Origin: Paenibacillus pasadenensis
GTDB taxonomy: Bacteria; Bacillota; Bacilli; Paenibacillales; Paenibacillaceae
Direction of reading: 5' to 3'
NCBI RefSeq assembly: GCF_023715725.1
Contig: NZ_JAMBOT010000016.1
Location: 33,655-97,654 of the forward strand
Length of the DNA: 64,000 nucleotides
Shown: positions 17,101 through 24,672 of the stretch, one piece after another
How positions within the stretch are numbered: position 1 is the stretch's first letter
How the letters are laid out: each line of letters begins with the position of its first letter
Made by a program: the position numbers and the translations under genes
Notes under the pieces: generated by a model
Database searches by the model: none
Told to the model about the DNA's origin: nothing
Seen by the model: only the letters and a program-made list of their open reading frames with translations

Positions 17101-18420
17101 TCCCGTAACTCCCTTAAAATTGCGCGTCCACACGTTGTCCGTCGTGCCGCTTGCGATAAACACCGTATCATGCGTAAACATGACGCTTTGTCCGGTGGCG
17201 ATGAAGGCGTTGACAGCCCCGGCAGCCGCTTCGCTCATTGACGCGGCGTTATTGTAAGAATCTCTAAAGCCGAAGAGGAGCATGTCGTATTTGCTGCCGA
17301 TGGAATCGTAGCCGTACGCGCCTCCCTTGGTATTAAAGGCATCCGTACCCGTGGTTGAGAGCTCGATCCGGTAATCTTCGCTCGACAGGTAGCTTTGGCT
17401 CAGCACATCGTTGTTTTTGAGGGAGCTGTTGACATCCTTGCCGGGCATAATCTGCAGCACGCGGATGACGGTCTGTTGGTCACGGTAGCGAATGACGCCG
17501 GAGCGGTACGATTTAATGCCAGTTGCAGTGTCCGTCAGCTCGAGCTTCCAGTAGTAGAGCCCTGAAAAGCCTTTTGGCATGCGGTAGCTGAGCTCTCCTG
17601 AAGCGCCCGGCGCTTCCGAAGAGGCAACGAGCTGATCCGGCTGAAAACGCAGCGATGAATCAAGGCTAACGTACAGATTAGCGCGCAGCCCGGAGCGGTC
17701 CGGCTTGGAATAGCGGAAGGAAAGCTTGTCTCCCGCCCGGTAGACGACAGATGGTGACGCCAAATAGTCTGCTGGCGATTCCGTCAGCTGCAGCTCAGGC
17801 CGCAGGCGAAGCATGGTGTTGTATTTAGCCTCGGCCAGTGTATTAGGCAAGCGGTTCAACCCGGCCTGATCTACAAAAAGCACGTTGTCCCTGCGCTTGC
17901 CGGACTCGTTGTATACGCCGAATCTCGCTTTGAGTACGCCGGATTTGCCGCCTGCCGCGGCTGGCTGATACAGCAAACCGTCGGCCGCTGTGCTATCGCT
18001 GTACAAAATGACGAGCAGGCCCTTGTTCACATAACCGTCGATCAGCTCCTGCGCCTTGAGGCGGGTGATGTCGTTCAGCTTGGTTTTGGTGTTCTGGCTG
18101 TTCTCCCTGTTGCTGTCGTCCAGCAGCGGGAGCGTCTCCGGATTGTATTTGCCCTTACCGATGTAGACGGCGTCATAAAGGCCGTCCAGCTCCGTCCGCG
18201 AAGCGACGAACCTCTTCATGCTCATCGTTTCGACAGCGTAGCCGGATTGACTAAGCAGAGGGGACAAATCGGAAACGCCGCTGTCGGTAATTTCAAGAAT
18301 TCGAATGGACGGGGAGGCGGCAGCCGCATTCCCTTGATGCGGCCAAGGAAGCAGCAGCGAGATAAAAAGCAGCATGAACGCCATGACGACGCTTAGCACG
18401 GAACGGGATCGGACGGCCAT
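14200..18420 (-). CDS. Large secreted DUF5057 protein with Ig-like (BIG2) repeats
   Basis: A 1406-residue exported protein. Residues 1-35 are a Sec signal peptide (SVVMAFMLLFISLLLPW, cleavage near GNAAAA). Residues about 40-570 are a DUF5057-type region (IRILEITDSGVSDL, VIRVLQIMPGKDVNS, MLLFGFRDSYNNAASM, VMFTHDTVF), which looks like a Rossmann/glutamine-amidotransferase-like fold. Beta-sandwich segments follow, ending in a clear bacterial Ig-like BIG2 domain (ISWSSGNPSIAAVDADGKLT) near residue 1360. There are no cysteines and no LPXTG or S-layer anchor. It is encoded antisense inside the pilus locus; a role as adhesin or pilus-associated surface protein is inferred only from location. SD GGAGGT lies upstream of ATG 18420. 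Confidence 0.78.
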   Translation of the reverse strand: MAVRSRSVLSVVMAFMLLFISLLLPWPHQGNAAAASPSIRILEITDSGVSDLSPLLSQSGYAVETMSMKRFVASRTELDGLYDAVYIGKGKYNPETLPLLDDSNRENSQNTKTKLNDITRLKAQELIDGYVNKGLLVILYSDSTAADGLLYQPAAAGGKSGVLKARFGVYNESGKRRDNVLFVDQAGLNRLPNTLAEAKYNTMLRLRPELQLTESPADYLASPSVVYRAGDKLSFRYSKPDRSGLRANLYVSLDSSLRFQPDQLVASSEAPGASGELSYRMPKGFSGLYYWKLELTDTATGIKSYRSGVIRYRDQQTVIRVLQIMPGKDVNSSLKNNDVLSQSYLSSEDYRIELSTTGTDAFNTKGGAYGYDSIGSKYDMLLFGFRDSYNNAASMSEAAAGAVNAFIATGQSVMFTHDTVFIASGTTDNVWTRNFKGVTGQTGVMTNIGLKAPKPSTLVGKINDGLLTRFPFNLDAGTPSVASTHSQYFMLDLEDPAVIPWYNIKGGTRDDNDSWNHYYTYSKGNVTYSGTGHVFTGGSAGFPDWEERLFVNTMYRAYMGSNHKPELTVYSPAAYSEAAGNDIPSYQKIPVSFTAQDADYKDRKLNAKVEFLYKDSDGRSVVRTMYNSADLQTGALVAEAYENPLPGGGNLTIRFTASDKQGASVTESVEVRVKAVAAQLQVERSASGTLKGVYVEKDKEFQLNYAVRPQPISGLNAQTGGMTIASPSFSEKLPPNVDIVTLPEGFTKSGSLSGGYTISGILPDIRYTSESGDSIYRAEPVNFSLIAKAAELGKLQLDAAALSFRNLGLSAVTKMNFNPLTLEAVIKPALLSLPPEVEIAFGESYKLLLHKEPAEATDIGLEWSSSNTTGVALQEPVKDGIMIRGLQQGASSTVTVTDKLSGLSASTLVRVIQPGLSIDTADKKRSYTLGSRIGLNGLLVKPSSESLPSNAQPVWSVSPQRTGEEGIVELQRTAGQTEWSAGFYPVQPGTYTIKASVNVQAVSSSTGLAEIKTYVSSELTLEVVQPNLQLNGPSVIVAGDDKAAWTRGWGAPQPVETLSRPPTYTWSWEPKSGDTSRLRPLSDNQMTALNTEKPGQGTVAITAAQPLKAGGTAVTIAKTGKEVSIIAKPQLTAGRTEPLLPGESTTLSLQWGAAVPPGHSVQWSVSGSGSLSGDAQSSRQLTASKPNGSGGTATVSATVTMKDTGYTFTIQHSAAVIVPALALHGLPELAVPGQPVPVTAVWKDGYNKGLGALTWGTAGTPASRASIAALAGQPGKAVFTALETGAAKASASLKLTDSYTAVVSSPITIVDFTLPAALEMRQGDQLKLTESGLRISPSALAGDVLPHISWSSGNPSIAAVDADGKLTAKKQGTAIITASYRANSLAGGTLKRTIRVTVKAPEGDRY

Positions 18421-18463
18421 TGGGACATCTACCTCCAGCAGGGAAATAAGTAGGATAAAAATA

Positions 18464-18476
18464 GGACCTATAGACT
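18464..18476 (-). promoter_or_regulatory. CTATAG-type box upstream of the DUF5057 gene
   Basis: AGTCTATAGGTCC on the minus strand, 44 bases before the DUF5057 start, resembles the CTAAAGACC boxes of the pilin and pilB promoters. The downstream GKCGATAW element is not seen here. The 320-base divergent region 18421-18740 is AT-rich and otherwise holds no gene. Confidence 0.35.
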
Positions 18477-18646
18477 AATTGGTGATTCTTTGATTATAAT
18501 GCATTCGACAAATAAAAAACAGAATCAGGAAAATAATTATCCGCTATATGTAATTAATATCGATATAATAGTACATTAATGCTTTATATGAATGAGGTAA
18601 ACTCGATAAATTAAAGATCGGTTTTTTATTTTTAAATATTTCGAGA

Positions 18647-18683
18647 CTAAAGACCTAAACTTTGGAGGAGTGGCGGGCGATAA
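18647..18683 (+). promoter_or_regulatory. Candidate promoter of the pilB operon (motif shared with minor pilins)
   Basis: CTAAAGACCTAAA (18647-18659), 16 bases, then GGCGATAA (18676-18683), 58 bases before the pilB start. Spacing is identical to the element at 10840-10876. GGCGATAA differs at one position from the SigD -10 consensus GCCGATAA. Confidence 0.5.
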
Positions 18684-18740
18684 ATAGGTTATCGAACAGG
18701 GGAAAGCTCCATCGGCGGCTCAGGAAAGGCGGAGATCGGG

Positions 18741-20405
18741 ATGAATAGGGTGCGTAAAAGGCTGGGCGATTTGCTGGTCGAAAGCGGGGTCATCACGGAA
18801 GCGGAGCTGCAGGAAGCGCTGCAGGAGCAGGGACGCACAAAGCAAAAGCTAGGCGATTTGCTCATTGCCCAAGGTTATATGACCGAGCAGCAGCTCATTG
18901 AAGTGCTGGAATTTCAGCTCGGAATTCCGCATGTCAGCTTATTTAAATATCAGATCGACCCCTCTATTGCCCAAATTATCCCGGAAAGCCTGGCGCGCCG
19001 TTACCAGGTCATTCCGCTCCATAAGGACGGCAACAAGCTGATGGTTGCGATGGCTGATCCGCTGGACTACTTCGCGATTGAAGAGCTGCGGATGAGCACG
19101 GGGTTCCGCATTGAGCCGGCGATTTCCACCAAAGAGGAGCTGCAGCGGGCTATCGCCCGTTTCTACGGGCTGCAGGACTCCATGAGCCAGATTATGGGAG
19201 AGCTGCCCGCACAGGATGAGATTGGCGAGCTTGAAATTACCGATGAGGACTCACCTGTCGTCCGTCTGGTGAACGGCATGATCCAGCAGGCGGTTCAGCT
19301 GCAGGTGTCGGATATTCACGTCGATCCCGGCGAAAGCCAGCTTATGATCCGTTACCGGATCGACGGGGAGCTGCGCACGGAGCGGGTTATTCCAAAGCAG
19401 ATGCAGGGTTACATTACCGCAAGATTGAAAATTATGGCCCGCCTCAACATTGCTGAGCGGCGTTTGCCCCAGGACGGGCGCATCAAGCTGCAAGTGGACT
19501 ACCGCACCGTCGACATTCGGATGTCGACCTTACCGACGATTCACGGTGAAAAGCTGGTGCTGCGGATTCTGGATCTCAGCGTCGGCGTCAAAGGAATCGA
19601 CCAGCTTGGCTTCAGCTTCGGCAATGACCGGTTGTTCAGAGGCATGGTGGATTCGCCCTACGGCATTGTGCTGCTGACCGGGCCGACCGGAAGCGGCAAA
19701 ACGACAACGTTGTATTCCGCGCTCCAGCATCTCAACCGGGACAGCCAGAATATCATTACCGTTGAAGATCCGGTGGAGTATCAGCTTGAGGGAATCAATC
19801 AGGTGCATGTGAATCCTGCTATCGGACTAACCTTTGCCGCGGGCCTCCGCTCCATTTTGCGCCAGGATCCCAACATCGTCATGGTGGGCGAAATCCGCGA
19901 CTCGGAAACGGCTGAAATCGCCATCCGGGCTTCACTGACCGGCCATCTGGTGCTGTCTACGCTGCATACAAACGATGCCGTCAGCACGGTAACCCGTTTC
20001 CGCGACATGGGGATTAAAAGTTATTTAATCGCAAGCTCCCTCGTTGGCGTAGTTGCGCAGCGGCTTGTCCGACGCATCTGTCCCGACTGCCGCATCTCTT
20101 ACGCTCCGGTGGAGCAGGAGAAGATTTTGCTGCGCAGCTACGGTGTGGAGACGGATATTTTGTACCGGGGCAGCGGATGCGGGAGCTGCAGCAAAACCGG
20201 CTATCGCGGCCGGATCGCGATTCACGAGGTGCTTGCCGTAACAGACGAGCTGCGCAGGCTGATCGGCGAGGACGCTTCGCTGCTGGAGCTGAAGGCGGCT
20301 GCGGAACGGGCAGGCATGACGGGACTGCTGGCGGATGGCCTGAGCAAAACGGTTCAGGGCCAGACGACGCTGCACGAGGTTATGCGCGAGGCGGCAATGC
20401 GTTAA
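18741..20405 (+). CDS. pilB: Type IV pilus assembly ATPase PilB (GspE family)
   Basis: A 554-residue extension motor. Residues 1-150 are a MshEN/GspE N-terminal domain (KRLGDLLVESGVITEAELQEA, KLGDLLIAQGYMTEQQL), which in many family members binds c-di-GMP. The ATPase core has Walker A GPTGSGKTTT (about 314), the Asp box, Walker B SILRQDPNIVMVGEIRD and the His box TLHTNDA. A zinc tetracysteine motif follows (CPDC ... CGSC). It hydrolyses ATP at the inner face of the membrane to polymerise pilins. First gene of the pilB-pilT-pilC run. Confidence 0.94.
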   Translation: MNRVRKRLGDLLVESGVITEAELQEALQEQGRTKQKLGDLLIAQGYMTEQQLIEVLEFQLGIPHVSLFKYQIDPSIAQIIPESLARRYQVIPLHKDGNKLMVAMADPLDYFAIEELRMSTGFRIEPAISTKEELQRAIARFYGLQDSMSQIMGELPAQDEIGELEITDEDSPVVRLVNGMIQQAVQLQVSDIHVDPGESQLMIRYRIDGELRTERVIPKQMQGYITARLKIMARLNIAERRLPQDGRIKLQVDYRTVDIRMSTLPTIHGEKLVLRILDLSVGVKGIDQLGFSFGNDRLFRGMVDSPYGIVLLTGPTGSGKTTTLYSALQHLNRDSQNIITVEDPVEYQLEGINQVHVNPAIGLTFAAGLRSILRQDPNIVMVGEIRDSETAEIAIRASLTGHLVLSTLHTNDAVSTVTRFRDMGIKSYLIASSLVGVVAQRLVRRICPDCRISYAPVEQEKILLRSYGVETDILYRGSGCGSCSKTGYRGRIAIHEVLAVTDELRRLIGEDASLLELKAAAERAGMTGLLADGLSKTVQGQTTLHEVMREAAMR

Positions 20406-20506
20406 TCGCATCCGCTGCAAGGAAACGTTATGTGCGTTGGACCGGCAGCGAGACGTTGCGTCCAACCAACCATTGCCAGCGGAAGCGCAGCAGGAGGGAA
20501 CAGAGA

Positions 20507-21550
20507 ATGACTCAGCCATTGGATAAAATGCTTCGCCTTCTCCATGACACTGCAGCTAAAGGCGCTTCAGATCTGCATTTATCGCCTGGGGCTCCGCCGA
20601 TGCTGCGCATCGACGGCTGGCTGGAAGCGGCGGACGACGTTCCACTGACGGGCGAGGAATGCGCGGAGCTGATTGTTCCGCTGCTCGGCAAAATGAAAGA
20701 GCGTTTTGAGGCTGAAGGAGAGGCGGATCTGGCCTGGGAGACGGGCGGTCAGCGGTTCCGGCTGAATATTTTTCGCCAGCAGGGGGGCGTCAGTCTGGCG
20801 GCCCGGCCGATTCATGCGGTAATTCCAACGCCGGAATCGCTTGGCCTGCAGCCGCAGCTGCGGGAATGGGCGGAACGCCGCCAAGGACTGCTGCTCGTTA
20901 CCGGACCAACCGGCAGCGGCAAATCATCCACTTTGGCTGCGCTGATTGGGCATTTGAACCGTACGGGGAGCCGCCATATCGTGACACTGGAGGATCCCAT
21001 AGAGTTTCTGCACGCTCACGATCGTTCCATTGTGGATCAACGGGAGATAGGGCGGGATACGCTCAGCTTTGCAAGCGGCTTGAGAGCGGCGCTGCGGCAG
21101 GCGCCGGATGTCATTATGGTCGGCGAAATGCGCGACCCGGACACAATTGCCGCCGCACTGACCGCAGCCGAAACGGGGCATTTAGTCTTGTCGACTCTTC
21201 ATACGGCGGATGCGCCGCAGACGATTGACCGGATTATCGATGTTTTCCCGGCCGAGCGGCAGGCCCAGATTCGTACGCAGCTTGCTTCGTTGCTGCTGGC
21301 CGTGCATTCGCAGAGACTTCTGCGGAGAGCCGGAGGGGGAGGGCGCGTTCTCGCAGCCGAGGTTTTGGTTAACACGCCTGCCGTCGCGAATCTGATCCGT
21401 ACGGAGAAGGGGCATCAGCTGCGCAGCATCATGCAAACCGGCCGTCAGCAGGGGATGACAACGCTGGAGAACAGCGTGCGGGAGCTGCTTGGAACGGGAG
21501 CGGCCGACGCCGCAGAAGCCATGGCCTACCTGAAGGAGAGAGGAGAGTAA
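20507..21550 (+). CDS. pilT: Type IV pilus retraction ATPase PilT
   Basis: A 347-residue ATPase starting at ATG 20507 after SD CAGGAGGGA. Motifs: N-terminal GASDLHLSPGAPPMLRIDG (PAS-like), Walker A GPTGSGKSST, Walker B ALRQAPDVIMVGEMRD, His box STLHTADA, and VANLIRTEKGHQLRSIMQTG, the equivalent of the AIRNLIRE retraction motif of PilT. The retained retraction motif and the absence of the N-terminal MshEN domain separate it from PilB. The pilus is therefore likely retractable (twitching or DNA uptake). The frame extends upstream to 20177 over the pilB 3' end, but that extension has no PilT similarity. Confidence 0.93.
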   Translation: MTQPLDKMLRLLHDTAAKGASDLHLSPGAPPMLRIDGWLEAADDVPLTGEECAELIVPLLGKMKERFEAEGEADLAWETGGQRFRLNIFRQQGGVSLAARPIHAVIPTPESLGLQPQLREWAERRQGLLLVTGPTGSGKSSTLAALIGHLNRTGSRHIVTLEDPIEFLHAHDRSIVDQREIGRDTLSFASGLRAALRQAPDVIMVGEMRDPDTIAAALTAAETGHLVLSTLHTADAPQTIDRIIDVFPAERQAQIRTQLASLLLAVHSQRLLRRAGGGGRVLAAEVLVNTPAVANLIRTEKGHQLRSIMQTGRQQGMTTLENSVRELLGTGAADAAEAMAYLKERGE

Positions 21551-21553
21551 GCG

Positions 21554-22762
21554 ATGGCGCAATTCCACTACCATGTCAAAAGCGGGAGCGGCAAACAGCT
21601 GAAGGGTATGCTCACCTCGATGGACAAGTCGTCTGCGGTTGAGGAGCTGCGGCGGCGCGGGCTCGTCGTCCTCTCGCTGGAGGAGCATCGGAGCACGCTG
21701 CTCAACATGGATATTTACATCGGCAATCCCGTCAAAATGGCGCATTTCATCGTTTACTGCCGGCAATTCGCCACACTCATCCGGGCTGGCGTGCCGCTTG
21801 TGCATGCTACGGATATCCTCTCTCAGCAGACGGAAAGCAAGGCGCTTCGCAAAGCATTGCGAGATGTGCATGCTTCGCTGCTGCGCGGCAGCTCTTTTTC
21901 GCAGGCGGCCCAGGAGCATAAGCGGATATTCCCCGTTATGTTTACGAGCATGATCCGGGCTGGCGAGGAGTCAGGCGACCTGGAAGGGACGCTGGACCGG
22001 CTGGCAACCTTTTTCGAGAAGGCTCATATGACACGCGAAAAGATCAAATCCGCCCTGACCTATCCCGTTATCGTCGGTTTGCTGGCCGTTGCGGCGGTTG
22101 TCTACTTGCTCAAGGCGATTGTGCCTCAATTCGTCGGCATGTTCGAGTCGATGAACGCCGAGCTGCCGGCGATCACGAAGCTCGTCATGGCGGTCAGCGC
22201 CAGCTTTGAGGATGAGTGGTACCTGTGGCTGGGCGGCGTGGCGCTTTTGGCGGCCGCGTATTACGGTGCGGGAAAAACGGAACGCGGCGCGTATGCGCTG
22301 GATTATGTGAAGCTCAAACTGCCGGTGTTTGGCAAGCTGCAGCAAAAAGGGGCGATTGCCCAGGTGTCGCGCACGCTGTCCTCGCTGTATGCCAGCGCAG
22401 TTCCGATGCTGCAGGCGCTGCAAATTGTCGAGGAAGCGGTTGGAAACCGCGTCATCGCAGGGTATTTGCGCAGCTCGGCGGACTCGCTCCGCCGGGGCAA
22501 TCCGCTCTCCGAGCCGCTGAAGCAGGCGTGGGTGTTCCCCCCCCTCGTCACGCACATGATCGCCGTCGGCGAGGAAACGGGAGCGCTGGACGAGATGCTG
22601 GCCAAAGTAGCCGATTTCTACGAAATGGACGTCGACAACACCGTCGACCGGCTGAAATCGCTGATCGAGCCGCTGCTGATCGTGTTCCTGGCCGGAGTCG
22701 TCGGGCTGATCGTGGCTGCGATTATGCTGCCGATGTTCAGCTTGTACGGGCAGATGGGGTGA
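21554..22762 (+). CDS. pilC: Type IV pilus platform membrane protein PilC (GspF family)
   Basis: A 402-residue inner-membrane platform protein with the duplicated GspF domain: first copy at residues about 60-190 (FIVYCRQFATLIRAGVPLVH, SMIRAGEESGDLEGTLDRLA), second near 260-390 (ISRTL-like QVSRTLSSLYASAVPMLQAL, MIAVGEETGALDEMLAKVAD). Three membrane segments lie near 170-190, 220-235 and 370-395. It couples PilB/PilT to the pilin polymer. Four bases separate it from pilT. Confidence 0.94.
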   Translation: MAQFHYHVKSGSGKQLKGMLTSMDKSSAVEELRRRGLVVLSLEEHRSTLLNMDIYIGNPVKMAHFIVYCRQFATLIRAGVPLVHATDILSQQTESKALRKALRDVHASLLRGSSFSQAAQEHKRIFPVMFTSMIRAGEESGDLEGTLDRLATFFEKAHMTREKIKSALTYPVIVGLLAVAAVVYLLKAIVPQFVGMFESMNAELPAITKLVMAVSASFEDEWYLWLGGVALLAAAYYGAGKTERGAYALDYVKLKLPVFGKLQQKGAIAQVSRTLSSLYASAVPMLQALQIVEEAVGNRVIAGYLRSSADSLRRGNPLSEPLKQAWVFPPLVTHMIAVGEETGALDEMLAKVADFYEMDVDNTVDRLKSLIEPLLIVFLAGVVGLIVAAIMLPMFSLYGQMG

Positions 22763-22811
22763 TGAGGCGAGTGGGTGAGTGGGTAGCCGGGGACTGGATT
22801 GAGCCTGCTCA

Positions 22812-23040
22812 GCCTAGATATAGCCGCTCCAAACAGACGAGGCACAAGTAGACTAGCTACTCCAAACCGAGACAAAGCCAAAGTAGCCTAAGCATTTCAA
22901 ACCCAGACGAAGCCCAAGTAGCAGCCGCTCCTAGCATAATCACTTGCGACCAAGAGAGTTCAAGTATGCTAGCTGCTCCGAGTCCGGATAAAGCCCAAGT
23001 AACCTAGTTGATTCAAACCCGGCCGAAGTCCAGGTAGCTT
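22812..23040. repeat. Degenerate 35-bp tandem repeats downstream of pilC
   Basis: Units resemble CCTAGCTGCTCCAAACCC followed by AGACGAAGCCCAAGTAG. The AAGTAG-type unit end recurs at 22846, 22881, 22916, 22962, 22997 and 23032: spacing 35 bases except one unit of 46. No open frame crosses the array. It is part of the 657-base gene-free gap between pilC and the pilin gene. Confidence 0.75.
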
Positions 23041-23100
23041 AGCTGTTCCTAGCCCAGTCACTGCGGATATAGACCAACAGCTTATGCGGCGGAGAAATTC

Positions 23101-23282
23101 TAACGCAACTGAGAAGCGTTAAATGGTCGATTTAGCGCCCTATTGATTTCTAACGCAACTGAGAGACGTTATTTGGTCTTTTTTGGGGGAAATGGTGGTT
23201 TTGAGGCCTAATAAGGCGTCTCAGTTGCGTTACGTTTCTAAAAGGTAGATTTTGAGGCAAATAAGCGCGCTCAGTTGCGTTA
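23101..23282. repeat. Four copies of TAACGCAACTGAG in opposing orientation
   Basis: Forward copies begin at 23101 and 23151 (each closing on itself, for example TAACGCAACTGAGAAGCGTT); inverted copies end at 23232 and 23282 (TCAGTTGCGTTA). The two pairs face each other, so RNA from either strand can fold a long hairpin. AACGC..GCGTT pairing also allows each forward copy to form a small hairpin. Function unknown; the layout is like mobile or processed intergenic repeats. Confidence 0.8.
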
Positions 23283-23419
23283 GCTCATCAGCATTTGATG
23301 TGCTAGCTGGGATAGCAGTCTGAATCAGAGTGTTAGAAATGCAGCAGGGCAGGCAGTGTACCCTGAATGCCCTGAAAATTCAAGCAATTTACATATCTAA
23401 TAACGTAGGAGTGAGCGAC

Positions 23420-23887
23420 ATGACAGCAGTATGGAAGAAGTTAAAAAAGGATGAAAAGGGCTTCACACTAATCGAGCTTCTTGCCGTCATCGTTATTCTT
23501 GGAATTATTGCGGCGATTGCGATTCCGCTGATTGGTAATGTTATGAGCAAAAGCCGGGAGAAGTCGGATTTCCAAACGGCTCGGCAGATTTATGATGCGG
23601 CGAGGCTGTATGTGACGAATGAGAAGAATGGTGATTTCCAAGAGACAGGTGGTTTGGATATTAGCATTGACGATTTAAAAGATACAGGGTACCTAGATTC
23701 CATTAATCTGCCGAGTACCAAGGCTGCTATTACAGATGGGAAAGTTAGGTTTCAAGCTGACGGTGCGCTTCAGTATGTTCAAATCATAGCTGAAACCACA
23801 AAATATTATGCAGGGCCAGATATTATGAAGGGAGAAGGCGCTTCCGTCACAACTTCACCTGGACCAACACCATCTCCATCTACTTAA
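23420..23887 (+). CDS. pilA: Type IV pilin, probable major subunit
   Basis: A 155-residue prepilin starting at ATG 23420 with GGAG nine bases upstream. Leader MTAVWKKLKKDEKG, cleavage G|FTLIELL with Glu at +5, then the canonical helix AVIVILGIIAAIAIPLIGNV with the Pro at +22. There is no cysteine in the mature protein, unlike the minor pilins. The C-terminal tail SVTTSPGPTPSPST is Thr/Ser/Pro-rich and could be an O-glycosylation target, though that is inference. Codon and base composition is clearly lower in GC than neighbours, consistent with the diversification typical of major pilins. Called major on the basis of short length and best signature. Confidence 0.87.
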   Translation: MTAVWKKLKKDEKGFTLIELLAVIVILGIIAAIAIPLIGNVMSKSREKSDFQTARQIYDAARLYVTNEKNGDFQETGGLDISIDDLKDTGYLDSINLPSTKAAITDGKVRFQADGALQYVQIIAETTKYYAGPDIMKGEGASVTTSPGPTPSPST

Positions 23888-23897
23888 CCACTAACCC

Positions 23898-24656
23898 ATG
23901 ACCATCCTCATTTCCCTCTACCTCTTCGCCCTCGGCCTGGCCTGCGGCTCGTTCTTCAACGTCGTCGGCCTACGTGTGCCGGCCGGACAATCCATCCTGC
24001 GGCCGCCGTCCGCCTGCCCGCATTGCGGGCATCGGCTGCGGGCGCGGGAGCTCATCCCCGTGCTCAGCTATGCGCTGAGCCGGGGGCGCTGCCGCAGCTG
24101 CGCCGCAGGCGTATCACCGCTGTATCCAGCGGGCGAGCTGGCGGCTGCGCTGCTGTTCGTCTGGGCGTACCTGCGGTTCGGCCTGACGGTTCAAGCCTGG
24201 ATCGGCCTGCTGCTCGCCAGCCTGACCGTCATCATCACTGTGTCGGATATTCGCTATATGCGAATTCCGAACGCCGTTTTACTTGCCTTTTTACCGATGC
24301 TGCTGGCGCTTCGGTTATTAAATCCCGACGGCCGCTCCTATATCGAATACTTCGCCGGAGCTGCGATCGGAGGGGGCGTGCTGCTCGCCATCTCGCTCCT
24401 GAGCCGGGGCGGAGTCGGTATGGGCGATGTGAAGCTGCTCGCTCTCTTCGGACTAGTGCTCGGCTGGAAAGGCGTGCTGCTTGCGCTTATGCTGGGCAGC
24501 CTGGCCGGGACGATCGGAGGCCTGCTGCTCGTACTAATACGAAAGGGCAAAGCGAAGGAGCCGATTCCTTTTGGGCCTTATTTGTCGCTTGGCGCACTTA
24601 TTGCTTACGGTTATGGCGACGCCATCATCGACGGTTATCTGAATTTATTTAAGTAG
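23898..24656 (+). CDS. pilD: Prepilin peptidase / N-methyltransferase PilD
   Basis: A 252-residue membrane aspartyl protease. A methyltransferase-linked zinc site is formed by C40-x2-C43 and C65-x2-C68 (CPHC and CRSC). Catalytic aspartates of the TFPP family are at D117 (SDIRYMRIPN) and D177 (GMGDVKLL). About eight hydrophobic segments. It removes the prepilin leaders of the three pilins here and methylates the new N-terminus. Encoded ten bases after the major pilin. Confidence 0.94.
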   Translation: MTILISLYLFALGLACGSFFNVVGLRVPAGQSILRPPSACPHCGHRLRARELIPVLSYALSRGRCRSCAAGVSPLYPAGELAAALLFVWAYLRFGLTVQAWIGLLLASLTVIITVSDIRYMRIPNAVLLAFLPMLLALRLLNPDGRSYIEYFAGAAIGGGVLLAISLLSRGGVGMGDVKLLALFGLVLGWKGVLLALMLGSLAGTIGGLLLVLIRKGKAKEPIPFGPYLSLGALIAYGYGDAIIDGYLNLFK

Positions 24657-24672
24657 CAGGATGTGATGAAGG

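Noticed and set aside
22216..22851. 211-codon frame overlapping pilC
   Set aside because: Out-of-frame shadow of pilC; the PilC frame carries the family motifs.
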